From an uncultured bacterium (GTDB taxonomy: Bacteria > Cyanobacteriota > Vampirovibrionia > Gastranaerophilales > Gastranaerophilaceae): a stretch of DNA of 26,132 nt. Below are positions 9,425 through 18,204 of the stretch, piece by piece; position 1 is the first letter of the stretch; every line of letters begins with the position of its first letter. Under the pieces are notes generated by a model. The model had not been told where the DNA came from and ran no database searches. It saw only the letters and a program-made list of their open reading frames with translations. The position numbers were made by a program, and so were the translations under genes. Location: contig CAPQCU010000023.1 in the NCBI GenBank assembly GCA_948684385.1, positions 1 to 26,132 on the forward strand. The letters run 5' to 3'.

Positions 9425-9456
9425 ATGAGTATTATTTTTTAAAAAGGAGAAGGTTA

Positions 9457-9783
9457 ATGAACACAGCTACAATAATCGGCAGAGCAGGGCAGGACGCTGA
9501 AATTAAATATTTTGAATCAGGAAAAGTTAAAACAACTTTTTCTCTAGCAGTAGGAAGATGGGACTCTAAAACAAAAGAAGAAGTAACTGACTGGTACAAT
9601 ATTGAAGTTTGGGATAAACAAGCAGAATTTGCCGGCGAATACATAAAAAAAGGACGTCAGGTTGTAGTTGACGGCAGAATTTCTATCAGCAAATGGACAG
9701 ACCAGACTGGCGATGAGAGAGAAAGATTTCTTATCGTTGCAAACAATGTAAGATTATTAGGTTCAAAAAGAGACGCTGAATAA
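9457..9783 (+). CDS. ssb: Single-stranded DNA-binding protein, short form
   Basis: The 108 residues form one OB fold typical of SSB: MNTATIIGRAGQDAEIKYFESG at the start, then DWYNIEVW, AGEYIKKGRQVVVDGRI and a closing NNVRLLGS. SSB coats single-stranded DNA in replication and repair. The protein stops at GSKRDAE soon after the fold and lacks the flexible linker and acidic DDxPF tail with which most bacterial SSBs recruit partners, so it may be a secondary SSB or one using other contacts. The ribosome site AAAAGGAGAAGG is strong. Its stop overlaps the next start (TAATG), linking it translationally to an acid-sugar kinase. Confidence 0.9.
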   Translation: MNTATIIGRAGQDAEIKYFESGKVKTTFSLAVGRWDSKTKEEVTDWYNIEVWDKQAEFAGEYIKKGRQVVVDGRISISKWTDQTGDERERFLIVANNVRLLGSKRDAE

Positions 9784-11087
9784 TGATTTTTTCTGATATT
9801 GCGGCTATTATTGCAGATGATTTAACCGGCGCAAACGATACTGCGCTTCAGTTTCACCTGCGCGGAGCAAATACAAGAATTCTCTTAAATGACGAGTACG
9901 TTCCTCCGAAAAAAGAAGAAACAGAAGCCTGGGCTATTTCAACAGAATCCAGAAATATTGAAGAATGGGAAGCTGTAGAAAAAGTCGAAAAAGCCGTCAA
10001 AACTTTTGCAGAGAATTTCTCATTTGAGTATTACTACAAAAAAATCGACTCAACTCTCAGAGGTCATATTGCAGTCGAAACTCTAACAATGGTAGAAATT
10101 CTTGGCTATGATGCCGCAATAATAATCCCCGCTTTTCCTCAGGAAGGAAGAATAACGGTCGGAGGATACCACCTCTTAAAAGGAGTGCCTTTAGGCAGAA
10201 CCGAAATTGCAATGGATCCGCATTCACCGATTTTAGAATCACATGTTCCGACTTTATTAAAATCACAACTAAAAGAAAATCAAAAAGATTTAGTCGGAAC
10301 AATCGATTTAAAAACCGTTATGAACGGAGCAGGACCTATTCTTATTAAGATTAACGAGTTAATTAAAGAAGGCAAAAAACTTATTGTTGCAGACTCAACT
10401 TCAATTACAGATATCGAACAGCTTGCTCTTGCAATCAAAAAATGCGACAAAAAGCTTCTTCCGACCGGAACCGCAGCAGGAGCTCAGGTACTCGGAAAAA
10501 GCTGGCTTTCGGGAATTGAAAGAGAGAGAGAAAGTGTAAAGCTTGAAAAACTTCCTAAATTCATTGTTTCAGGCACAGCAACAAATATTACGGCAGAACA
10601 GATAAACAAACTCGAAAAATCTGACGACCACAATGATGTAAACTTTATTCCGCTTGACACTTCTGACATCTTAAATGGAGTTAATGATGAGATTGTAGAT
10701 AGAATTGTTACAAATTTAAGAAGCGGAGTTACTGTAGTAGTCCACACATCTCATTTAATCGCAAACTTTGACGGATTTTCTGACGACTCTTTTAATGCAG
10801 AGCTTACAAAAGAAAAACTCGCTTCAAAAATAACAGACTACCTTGCAGAGCTCACAAAACAGGTTCTAAGAGAAATTGATGTAATCCTGATAACTTTAGG
10901 CGGTGAAACTTCTTACAAATGCTGCAAAGCAATCAACTCAAACGAGCTGAAGCTTATTGACGAAGTCGCTCCCGCAATATCACTTTGTTCTGACGAGATG
11001 GGAAGATGGATTGTTACAAAATCCGGTAACTTAGGTAACACAAGAACTTTAATAGATATTTTAGATTATTTTAAACACCATGAATAA
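9783..11087 (+). CDS. Four-carbon acid sugar kinase (DUF1537/OtnK family)
   Basis: Family members phosphorylate four-carbon acid sugars such as D-threonate, D-erythronate or 3-oxo-tetronates with ATP. The 434-residue length is normal. The N-terminal substrate-binding motif ADDLTGANDT is at 11-20, KKIDSTLRGH follows, PAFPQEGR closes the first half, and the C-terminal nucleotide domain contains LGGETS near 372-377 and SGNLGN near the end. It overlaps ssb by one base upstream and the PdxA-like gene by eight bases downstream. Pairing with a PdxA homologue is the arrangement of the DtnK-PdxA2 route, in which D-threonate 4-phosphate is oxidised and decarboxylated to dihydroxyacetone phosphate. Which acid sugar is used cannot be read from the sequence, so no symbol is given. 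Confidence 0.9.
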   Translation: MIFSDIAAIIADDLTGANDTALQFHLRGANTRILLNDEYVPPKKEETEAWAISTESRNIEEWEAVEKVEKAVKTFAENFSFEYYYKKIDSTLRGHIAVETLTMVEILGYDAAIIIPAFPQEGRITVGGYHLLKGVPLGRTEIAMDPHSPILESHVPTLLKSQLKENQKDLVGTIDLKTVMNGAGPILIKINELIKEGKKLIVADSTSITDIEQLALAIKKCDKKLLPTGTAAGAQVLGKSWLSGIERERESVKLEKLPKFIVSGTATNITAEQINKLEKSDDHNDVNFIPLDTSDILNGVNDEIVDRIVTNLRSGVTVVVHTSHLIANFDGFSDDSFNAELTKEKLASKITDYLAELTKQVLREIDVILITLGGETSYKCCKAINSNELKLIDEVAPAISLCSDEMGRWIVTKSGNLGNTRTLIDILDYFKHHE

Positions 11088-12009
11088 ATACGAAAACAAA
11101 ATCATAATAACAACCGGCGACCCGAACGGAATAGGAGCAGAGATTACAATCAAAGCTTTAAACACGCTTAATCTGCCATCAAAAGACATTGTAATCATTT
11201 CAAACCCAAAAGTTTTAAATACTTACGGAACTTTAAACAATCATTACGAAGTAGTTGAAATTGATTACAAAGATAAAGTTATCCCCGGAGAAGTTTCAGC
11301 TTCAGCCGGTGACTTTGCGTTTCGTGAGCTTCAAAAAGCGTGCGAGCTAAAGCCGAAATTCATCGTCACCGCGCCAACTTCAAAAGATGCAATGAACCTT
11401 GCAGGACACCATTTTAACGGTCAGACAGAAGTCCTTGAACATTTCCTTGCTCACGATGGACAAAAAGCCGAGATGCTTTTTGTTTCAAAAGATTTTAGAG
11501 TCTTACTTTTAACCCGCCACTGCGCTTTAAAAGAGGTAAATATAACAAAGGAAATGATTATTGAAAAAACCGAGCGCCTGCGCAGCTTTTTCCAGAATAA
11601 GCTAATGGTTAAAAAACCTTCCTTTGCAATATGCGGGCTAAATCCCCATGCCGGAGAAAACGGGCTAATCGGTAAGGAAGAAGAGGAAATTTTTCTTCCT
11701 GCAATAGAAGCAATCCGAAAGCGCGGAATAAATATCACAAACCCGCTTCCTGCAGATGCGCTTTTTGCAGGAGCTTTTCAAAAGTATTTAAACAATGAAA
11801 AAATGCCTTATGACTGTTATATCGCCTGCTACCACGATCAGGGTTTAATACCGATTAAAGCAGCTGCACCTCAAAACGCGGTCAACATGACAATCGGGCT
11901 TGATATCATAAGAACTTCACCGGCTCATGGCACAGCTTTTGATATTGCAGGCAAAAACCTTGCAAACCCGAGTTCTATGATAGAAGCGATTAAGACTTGT
12001 CTGTATTAG
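11080..12009 (+). CDS. PdxA-family 4-phospho hydroxy-acid dehydrogenase
   Basis: PdxA-family enzymes oxidise and decarboxylate 4-phosphohydroxy-L-threonine for vitamin B6, while PdxA2 relatives act on D-threonate or D-erythronate 4-phosphate. Visible features are GDPNGIGAE (13-21), GLNPHAGE (186-193), CYHDQGLIPIK (250-260) and IIRTSPAHGTAFDIAG (276-291). The expected metal ligands are H147, H190 and H252. The usual GHTE substrate motif reads GQTE, with Gln at 115, an unusual change at a phosphate/substrate contact. At 309 residues it is slightly shorter than most. It overlaps the acid-sugar kinase by eight bases, favouring a catabolic PdxA2 role, but a B6 role is possible since no other pdxA is visible. 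Its last 20 bases overlap the convergent gene end. Confidence 0.87.
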   Translation: MNKYENKIIITTGDPNGIGAEITIKALNTLNLPSKDIVIISNPKVLNTYGTLNNHYEVVEIDYKDKVIPGEVSASAGDFAFRELQKACELKPKFIVTAPTSKDAMNLAGHHFNGQTEVLEHFLAHDGQKAEMLFVSKDFRVLLLTRHCALKEVNITKEMIIEKTERLRSFFQNKLMVKKPSFAICGLNPHAGENGLIGKEEEEIFLPAIEAIRKRGINITNPLPADALFAGAFQKYLNNEKMPYDCYIACYHDQGLIPIKAAAPQNAVNMTIGLDIIRTSPAHGTAFDIAGKNLANPSSMIEAIKTCLY

Positions 12010-13549
12010 CCTGCGAAAGTTTTAAATATTCAACAATCTGCGGTTCCAATATATTTTCTTCTAAAAGATTAATTGAATCTTCTACTGGTAGTTCCGAATC
12101 CGTTGCAAGTTCAATGATTTTATCTTTCACAAGTTGAAGCGTCGTGTCATCAACCAACGATTCATAAATTGTATTATTATCATCATCGGTCATCATTAAT
12201 ATGCTTGCAAGTTTCTCAGGTTCATTCTGCAAAATATCAAAAGCTTTCTTCATAACTACAGAATTATCCAAGGAATGCAGTGGAGTATTATCGTCTTTAT
12301 CCTGTGTACTCAGCTGTTCTGCAATAAATTTCGGGTCATTTTTATACTGCTCCATTATACTGAGCATTGCATCATCTGAAAGACGCATCGGTATAGAACC
12401 CAGGTCAGTTTTCATTGACAAAATACTTTTAACCTGCTCAGGTTTAAACTCTTTTTTAAGCAAATTTATAAGGTCAGACATTCCTGAGTCATCATTCGCT
12501 ATACAATGAACAATTCCCCATCCGTCTTCATTATCCTTTATTTCAAATAATGAGCGGAAATTGTCATTTGGTAAAAAGCTTGCAAGGATTTCCAAATCTT
12601 TCTGTTTTGGCATGTCTGGCTCGGTATTTTCCACAATTTTAGTAAAGAAGTATCTTGATTTTTCATGTTCATCGAATGTCCTGCATATATCGTTTAGACA
12701 GTCCTTTTCCTCTGAAGAGTAAGCAGAATTCAAAAGCGCATAAATACCATCATCAGACTTTTCTAAATAATCCATATCTAATTGCAGCTCTTCTTCAACA
12801 GGATCCCATTTAAAAATTGTTGCCGCAGCCTCCATAGAAATATTAGGATAAGTAGTATATTGTAGCGGTACATTTATTGTTATATCATTTGACTTTTCTA
12901 TGCGTTCAATCTCATCCAAAATTTGCACAGGAACAAAAGAGTTAACTTTATCCTCATATTTATCTATTCTTGCATTCAAGAAGTCTTGCAAATCCGGACT
13001 GACATCATTTTCTTCCAATAGCTCCACTGCATCCTTTGCGGAAAGTCCTCCCTGAGCTGCAGTATCAAAAATAGCCGCTTCTAATCGCAGATCAGGATTT
13101 GCCTGATATGCGGTTTTTCCGTCATTATCTTTTAATGTAAATACATGTTTCAAATCAGCAGCTGAAGCTGCACCTTGAAATTTATTTAAGTGATTGTCAT
13201 TAAACTTTCTGTGAAAAATTGTCTTACCATCTTCATCCTGCATCATTGCGGCATCAACAACGGCTAAGGGAGAAGCATTATCCAACTCTTCTAAAGTCGG
13301 TAATTCTGTCGGTTTCGCCGTTTTTACAACTTCTCTTACATCAACCGTTTCTTTTTCAGATTCAGCACCATATAATTTTGCAGCCACAGCAGCCGGAACA
13401 GTAAAAATCATGCCGGCAGCTGTTTTAACATTCAAATTAACCAGAGGCTCAGTTTTACCCAGCATTTGTTTTACAAGCTGTTTTGGAACTTTTGCCTGAA
13501 AAGCAGGTTTTGTTAATGTTGTTCTATTTGTGACTGGTAATATGTGCAT
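11990..13549 (-). CDS. Ankyrin-like repeat protein, paralogue A
   Basis: No named function is recognised. The 519-residue protein holds divergent ankyrin-like cores of the form D-x-[DE]-G-x-T-x-x-H: DEDGKTIFHR (105-114), DNDGKTAYQ (141-149), EDGWGIVHC (341-349), DKDDNTPLH (417-425) and DDDNNTIYE (455-463), embedded in longer helical units. A second internal duplication relates DAVELLEENDVSP (173-185) and DSINLLEENILEP (491-503). The N-terminus HILPVTNRTTLTKPAFQAK carries the Phe-x-Ala signature shared by other proteins here. It has no membrane segment or classical signal peptide. It lies 15 bases downstream of a close paralogue in the same orientation and overlaps the end of the convergent PdxA gene by 20 bases. 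The AAGGAG site is eleven bases from the ATG, longer than in the paralogue. A protein-binding role is likely. Confidence 0.8.
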   Translation of the reverse strand: MHILPVTNRTTLTKPAFQAKVPKQLVKQMLGKTEPLVNLNVKTAAGMIFTVPAAVAAKLYGAESEKETVDVREVVKTAKPTELPTLEELDNASPLAVVDAAMMQDEDGKTIFHRKFNDNHLNKFQGAASAADLKHVFTLKDNDGKTAYQANPDLRLEAAIFDTAAQGGLSAKDAVELLEENDVSPDLQDFLNARIDKYEDKVNSFVPVQILDEIERIEKSNDITINVPLQYTTYPNISMEAAATIFKWDPVEEELQLDMDYLEKSDDGIYALLNSAYSSEEKDCLNDICRTFDEHEKSRYFFTKIVENTEPDMPKQKDLEILASFLPNDNFRSLFEIKDNEDGWGIVHCIANDDSGMSDLINLLKKEFKPEQVKSILSMKTDLGSIPMRLSDDAMLSIMEQYKNDPKFIAEQLSTQDKDDNTPLHSLDNSVVMKKAFDILQNEPEKLASILMMTDDDNNTIYESLVDDTTLQLVKDKIIELATDSELPVEDSINLLEENILEPQIVEYLKLSQANTDKS

Positions 13550-13564
13550 AATAAATAGTACTCC

Positions 13565-15103
13565 TTAATAATTATTAGTTTGTTGAAGTTTCAAGTATTC
13601 AACAAGCTGAGGTTCGTTTACATTAGCTTTAAGAAGCTTGATTGAATCTTCTACTGATAAATCCGAATCGGTTGCAAGTTCAATGATTTTATCTCTGATT
13701 AGTTTTGTATCTGCACTTTCGTTATCCGATAGAGAAGCCCGATAAATAGTATCACCTTCATTATCTTCAATCATCAGTATTTCAGCAAGCTGCGCAGGTT
13801 CGTTTTTTAAAACCTCAAAAGCATGTCTAATAATATCTGGATCGATTGTCATATGTAAAGGAGTATTACCTTCTGCATCCTGAGATTTCAGCTGTTCTGC
13901 GATAAAATCCGGACTATCATAATAATAATTCAAAATAACACTTCTTGCATTATCTGAACGATGCATCGGAATTTGACCGTTATCTATTCTCATTGATAAT
14001 ATTGTTTTTACAGTATCTTCATCCAGTTTAGAGTCAAGCAATCTTAAAAATCCATCAATAGATTCAACATCCATCTTTTCAGCCAAATAATGAACAATTC
14101 CATATCCATCAGCTTCAGTTTTATCAAATAATGCCTGTAAATCATCTTTAGTTAAATATGATGAAAGAGTTTCCAGATGAGCTAGTTCCGGCTTTACCGG
14201 TTCTGTATTCTCTACAATTTTAGTCAAATCTAATATTGAACATATTTCATCAAGACAGGTTGTATCATCCGTTGAATATGCTGAATTCAAAAGCGCATGC
14301 ATACTTTCATCTGAATTATTCAGATAACCTACATCCAAATCCAGCATGCCACTATCGTCATCTTCTACAAATATTTTTGCTGCATCTTCTAAAGAAAGCT
14401 TCGGGTATATTGCACTTTTTGTCTGTACTTCAATCGTTTTATCGTCTAAAGCCTCTGCTTTTTCTATCTCATCACGTAAACTTACAGGTACATGAGATAC
14501 AGCATTATCCTTGTCTTTATCTATTCTTGCTTTCAAGAATGTTCTTAAATACGGACTGATTTCATTAACTTCTAAAAGTTCTACAGCATCTTTTGCAGAA
14601 AGCTCTCCGTTTATCGCTGTATCAATGATAGAGTTTTTCAAATGTTCTTGAGGATTTGCCTGATAAGCTGTTCTACCGGCATAATCCTTTAAAGAGAATA
14701 CATAATTCTTATCATCTGCATAAGCATTATTTGAAAATTTATCCAGATGTTTCCAATCAAAGTAGCGGTGAAAAATCGTACGATCGTCTTTATCTTGTAA
14801 TTTTGCAACATTTACGATTTCTACTCCGGAAAGCTTATCTAATTCTTCTATTGTCGGCAATTTATCAACCTTAACATCCTTAGGTATATTTGCAGTTTCG
14901 ACTTGTTCATCAGTAGTTCCTGCATACAATTTAGACGCTGCTGCAGCCGGCACTGAAAATACCACACCTGCAGTCGTTCTGATATCAAGATTTGTTAAAG
15001 TTTCTGTTTTTCCAAGCATTTGTTTTACAATACTTTTCGGTATTCGTGCCTGAAAAGCAGGTTTTGTAGGTGTTGTTTTATTTGTGACCGGTAATATGCG
15101 CAT
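13565..15103 (-). CDS. Ankyrin-like repeat protein, paralogue B
   Basis: This 512-residue protein aligns end to end with its downstream neighbour (RILPVTNKTTPTKPAFQAR, VKQMLGKTETL, KDAVELLEVNEISP, IVENTEP, GYGIVHYL, AEGNTPLH, ATDSDLSVEDSIKLL), so the pair arose by tandem duplication with considerable divergence. DAEGNTPLHM near the C-terminus is the clearest ankyrin signature. Relative to copy A it lacks about ten residues before LTKIVENTEP and has other small indels. The ATG has AAGGAG seven bases upstream. It is first in the transcript; a 116-base gap upstream holds a tandem repeat. Its role is unknown; repeat domains of this kind mediate protein contacts. Confidence 0.8.
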   Translation of the reverse strand: MRILPVTNKTTPTKPAFQARIPKSIVKQMLGKTETLTNLDIRTTAGVVFSVPAAAASKLYAGTTDEQVETANIPKDVKVDKLPTIEELDKLSGVEIVNVAKLQDKDDRTIFHRYFDWKHLDKFSNNAYADDKNYVFSLKDYAGRTAYQANPQEHLKNSIIDTAINGELSAKDAVELLEVNEISPYLRTFLKARIDKDKDNAVSHVPVSLRDEIEKAEALDDKTIEVQTKSAIYPKLSLEDAAKIFVEDDDSGMLDLDVGYLNNSDESMHALLNSAYSTDDTTCLDEICSILDLTKIVENTEPVKPELAHLETLSSYLTKDDLQALFDKTEADGYGIVHYLAEKMDVESIDGFLRLLDSKLDEDTVKTILSMRIDNGQIPMHRSDNARSVILNYYYDSPDFIAEQLKSQDAEGNTPLHMTIDPDIIRHAFEVLKNEPAQLAEILMIEDNEGDTIYRASLSDNESADTKLIRDKIIELATDSDLSVEDSIKLLKANVNEPQLVEYLKLQQTNNY

Positions 15104-15154
15104 AATGATACTCCTTAATAATTCTAATAAAACACATAAATATTATTTTTGCCA

Positions 15155-15208
15155 GGGGTAAAGGGGTAAAGGGGTAAATATATTGGGTTGGTTTTGAGAC
15201 TACAAGTT
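15155..15208 (+). repeat. Dispersed GGGGTAAA repeat, copy 1 with tandem head
   Basis: GGGGTAAA occurs three times in tandem (15155-15178) and is followed by TATATTGGGTTGGTTTTGAG and ACTACAAG. The same head and body occur at 20929-20962 and 20963-20995 and inverted at 23270-23307. The gap 15104-15219 between paralogue B and mtnA holds nothing else that I can identify. Confidence 0.75.
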
Positions 15209-15219
15209 CATAGTAACAA

Positions 15220-16275
15220 TCATTTTAAAAACGTTTCTTTTATAGATTTATTATAATCCGGTATTAAGATACCTTTTTCCGTAATAATACCTGCGATGAG
15301 TTCATTTGGAGTCACATCAAACCCCGGATTAATTACGTTCACTTTATCAGAGCAAATAATTTTTCCGTTTATATGAGTAACTTCTTCTCTTGAACGTTCT
15401 TCGATAACGATTTCATCACCTGTAGCGATTGAAGTATCAATAGTAGACAAAGGCGCAGCAATATAGAACGGGATATTATGATATTTTGCAGCAATTGCAA
15501 CAGTGTAAGTGCCGATTTTGTTTGCAGTATCGCCGTTAGCTGCAATTCTATCTGCTCCAACTACAACCATATCAATCATACCTTTTTTCATAAAGTACGA
15601 ACACATTCCGTCCGTAATCAAAGTTACAGGAATACCGTCCATCGCAAGTTCAAAAGTTGTAATTCTCGCTCCCTGCTGTCTTGGTCTGGTTTCATCAGCA
15701 AATACCTGAACAGTATTGTCTTTTGCAAACGCTGACCTCACAACGCCAAGCGCTGTACCGTAACCAACTGTTGCAAGAGCTCCTGCATTACAATGTGTAA
15801 GTATTGTTGCGCCTTTTGGAACGACTTCCGCGCCATAATCTCCAATCTTTTTATTAATCTCAATATCTTCGTTTTCAAGCTTAATACCGTTAACTTTAAG
15901 CTCTTCAATAATTCCATTAATATCGGATTTTGAGTTTCTGATAACCTCAATCTGTTTTTCACAAGCCCACATAAGGTTTACAGCTGTAGGACGCGATGTC
16001 TTCATATACTCAGCTTTTTCAATAAGCTTTTCTACAAACTCTTCTCTTGAAAGATTTTCTTCTGCGAGAGATTGTGCATAAAGAATTACGCCGTGAGCAC
16101 CCGCTATACCAATTGCTGGAGCACCCCTTACAATCATATTTCTAATAGCATCAAACATTTCATCGCCGGAAGTTATGTTCACAAACTTGTATTCGTAAGG
16201 AATAACTGTCTGATCAACCATCTTTGAATATGTATCTACCCATTCAATTGTTTTTATCTTTGACTCAAATCCCAT
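15220..16275 (-). CDS. mtnA: S-methyl-5-thioribose-1-phosphate isomerase
   Basis: MtnA converts methylthioribose 1-phosphate to methylthioribulose 1-phosphate in methionine salvage. The 351-residue protein shows RGAPAIGIAGAHG (50-62), TSRPTAVNLMWA (93-104), the catalytic THCNAGALATVGYGTALG with Cys162, FADETRPRQQGAR, and GADRIAANGDTANKIGT with the catalytic Asp242. Related eIF2B-like isomerases, such as ribose-1,5-bisphosphate isomerase, differ in these signatures. The ATG is preceded by AGGAG, whose first bases form the stop codon of the small upstream reading frame, so the two are probably coupled. It is the last gene of the minus-strand leuC group, and no other salvage gene lies nearby. 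Confidence 0.95.
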   Translation of the reverse strand: MGFESKIKTIEWVDTYSKMVDQTVIPYEYKFVNITSGDEMFDAIRNMIVRGAPAIGIAGAHGVILYAQSLAEENLSREEFVEKLIEKAEYMKTSRPTAVNLMWACEKQIEVIRNSKSDINGIIEELKVNGIKLENEDIEINKKIGDYGAEVVPKGATILTHCNAGALATVGYGTALGVVRSAFAKDNTVQVFADETRPRQQGARITTFELAMDGIPVTLITDGMCSYFMKKGMIDMVVVGADRIAANGDTANKIGTYTVAIAAKYHNIPFYIAAPLSTIDTSIATGDEIVIEERSREEVTHINGKIICSDKVNVINPGFDVTPNELIAGIITEKGILIPDYNKSIKETFLK

Positions 16276-16284
16276 TTATAACTC

Positions 16285-16434
16285 CTAAATAATGCTCAAA
16301 ATTTCATTAACGATAAGTAAAAACTGCACAATTAAACAAATTTCCATCAAATCTCTAAGCTTCTTAGAGTTTATTCTCTTAGCTACAAATGCCATAATTA
16401 AAAACAAAACAAATAGTATAATTTGAAATATCAT
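16285..16434 (-). CDS. Small 49-residue membrane peptide
   Basis: This short frame begins MIFQIILFVLFLIMAFVAKR, followed by a basic loop INSKKLRD and a second hydrophobic stretch LMEICLIVQFLLIVNEILSII, giving two predicted membrane helices. AAGGAG lies six bases before the ATG, and its TAG stop merges into the ribosome site of mtnA. It sits 13 bases after the stop of a four-helix membrane protein gene. Good initiation signals and exact packing argue for a real gene. No homologue is recognised; it might be a partner of the preceding membrane protein. Confidence 0.7.
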   Translation of the reverse strand: MIFQIILFVLFLIMAFVAKRINSKKLRDLMEICLIVQFLLIVNEILSII

Positions 16435-16447
16435 TTTTTTCTCCTTT

Positions 16448-16933
16448 TTATAATTTAAAATCTACACTTGATTGCTGATTATTTTCTTTTTTAATCCCTG
16501 TAATGAGCTCATACACATAAGCTGTCACCAGTCCGCCAAACCCGTTAAACAAAGCACTTATTCCAGCCATAAATATTATCAGAAACAGCATGACAACAAA
16601 AGTTCCGAACCCGCCCATAAAAAATCTGAGCCAGCCAAGCGTATAAGAAGGAACAAGCCAGCCTAACAGCATACTAATCGGCGCGAACACAGCCGAAAAA
16701 CCGAGGAACGAAATAAATCCGATTATTGCACCAAAGATACAGCCTTCTTTCACGTTTATAATCCCGATTAAATCGTTTTGTTTAAGATAAACAAGCACAA
16801 TCGTAGCCAGCGCAAGTATCAGGATTAGAATACTAAACACAAAAGTCGGATACGAAACGACACCCAGCAAGCCCAAAAGCGCGCCTGCAAAAGCGCTTAG
16901 TATTGTAAGTTGTTTTAATAAAAGTAAATTCAT
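16448..16933 (-). CDS. Multi-pass inner-membrane protein, function unknown
   Basis: I do not recognise the family. The 161 residues are almost wholly hydrophobic, with likely membrane segments at about 8-26, 30-51, 63-92 and 105-145 (the last possibly two helices) and a short polar C-terminal tail (KKENNQQSSVDFKL). Glycine-rich helices such as AGALLGLLG and FMGGFGTF suggest tight helix packing. It begins one base after the leuC stop, with GGGAG inside the end of leuC as ribosome site, and is followed by the 49-residue membrane peptide and mtnA. Placement in a metabolic operon could indicate a transport role, but there is no motif to support one. Confidence 0.8.
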   Translation of the reverse strand: MNLLLLKQLTILSAFAGALLGLLGVVSYPTFVFSILILILALATIVLVYLKQNDLIGIINVKEGCIFGAIIGFISFLGFSAVFAPISMLLGWLVPSYTLGWLRFFMGGFGTFVVMLFLIIFMAGISALFNGFGGLVTAYVYELITGIKKENNQQSSVDFKL

Positions 16934-16934
16934 C

Positions 16935-18179
16935 CTATTCTCCCGTGCTTATATAGCCTTTAAGTGCCGTATGTGCTGCAACAAACGGAGAAGCCAGATA
17001 AATAAACCCTTTTGTATTCCCCATTCTGCCCTGAAAGTTTCGGTTCTGGGTTGCAAGACAAACTTCGCCATCACCGAGAATGCCGGCATGAACACCGACG
17101 CAAGGACCGCAGCCCGGAGCCAGAATTGCTGCATTAGCTTCTACAAAAATATCAATTAAACCTTCTTTTAAAGCCTGTTTGAACACATCTTTTGAAGCCG
17201 GAGAAATTAACATTCTTACATCCTCATGAACCGTTTTACCCTTCAAAATCTCTGCAACGACTCTTAAATCTTCAATTCTGCCGTTCGTACAAGTTCCTAC
17301 AAAAACCTGATTAACTTTTACATCTTTTAACTCATCCGCTCTGCGCGTATTATCAACGGTATGCGGACAAGAAACCGTATGCGGAACATCTTCTGCCCTG
17401 ATTTCTATTACGCGTTCGTAAACAGCGTCGCTATCCGGAAGAATTTGTCTGAACTTATCTTCACGTCCTCTTTCTTTCAAAAACGCTTTTGTCTTATCAT
17501 CAGCCACAAACAAACCGCATTTTGCACCGGCTTCCACCGCCATATTTGCAAGTGTAAACCTTTCTGACATTTCCATGTTATCAATCGTATCTCCGGTAAA
17601 TTCCAGAGCTTTGTAAGTAGCACCATCCGCACCAATCATGCCAATCAAGTGCAGCATCAAATCTTTAGAGCAGATTCCAGGTTTAAATTTACCATTAACA
17701 ACAATTTTAAATGTTGCAGGCACTTTAAGCCATGTTTTACCGAGAGCCATTCCGACTGCCACGTCAGTTGAACCCATGCCGGTTGCAAAAGCACCCAGCG
17801 CGCCTGATGTACAGGTATGCGAATCCGCTCCGATTAAGATTTCACCCGGATTAACATAAGTTTCAATCAGTCTCTGGTGGCAAACTCCTGCTCCTACATC
17901 AGAGAGAACTGCTCCATATTCTTTATGAAAATCTCTCAAAACCATATGAGTATTAGAAAGTTCTTTTCTCGGGCTTGGAGAAGCATGGTCAATAAAAAGT
18001 ATTGTGCGCTCCGGATTATTAAGTTTCGACTTACCGAGTTTTTTAAACTCCTGAACAGTCAAAGGCCCTGTTCCATCCTGCACCGCTGTTACATCAACCT
18101 TTGATATAACAAGTTCTCCGGCATGTACATCTTTACCGGCATGTTCGGAAATAATTTTTTCTACTAATGTTAATCCCAT
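16935..18179 (-). CDS. leuC: 3-isopropylmalate dehydratase large subunit
   Basis: LeuC isomerises 2-isopropylmalate to 3-isopropylmalate in leucine synthesis, together with the small subunit LeuD, which is not in this window. The 414-residue size and motifs (DGTGPLTVQEF, DHASPSP, GADSHTCTSGALGAFATGMGSTD) indicate the shorter LeuC2/homoaconitase-like type rather than the roughly 470-residue enterobacterial type. The three 4Fe-4S ligands are visible: C297 in GTCTNGR and C357 and C360 in PGCGPCVG. The ATG has a GGGGGAG ribosome site four bases upstream. It leads a minus-strand group with two membrane proteins and mtnA. Homoaconitase activity cannot be excluded from motifs alone. Confidence 0.93.
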   Translation of the reverse strand: MGLTLVEKIISEHAGKDVHAGELVISKVDVTAVQDGTGPLTVQEFKKLGKSKLNNPERTILFIDHASPSPRKELSNTHMVLRDFHKEYGAVLSDVGAGVCHQRLIETYVNPGEILIGADSHTCTSGALGAFATGMGSTDVAVGMALGKTWLKVPATFKIVVNGKFKPGICSKDLMLHLIGMIGADGATYKALEFTGDTIDNMEMSERFTLANMAVEAGAKCGLFVADDKTKAFLKERGREDKFRQILPDSDAVYERVIEIRAEDVPHTVSCPHTVDNTRRADELKDVKVNQVFVGTCTNGRIEDLRVVAEILKGKTVHEDVRMLISPASKDVFKQALKEGLIDIFVEANAAILAPGCGPCVGVHAGILGDGEVCLATQNRNFQGRMGNTKGFIYLASPFVAAHTALKGYISTGE

Positions 18180-18204
18180 GTTACTCCCCCATATATCTTA
18201 TTTA

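Noticed and set aside
11990..12009. Frameshift or truncation of the PdxA homologue at its 3' end
   Set aside because: The protein reaches the conserved C-terminal helix; the 20-base overlap with the convergent gene is a plausible natural arrangement.
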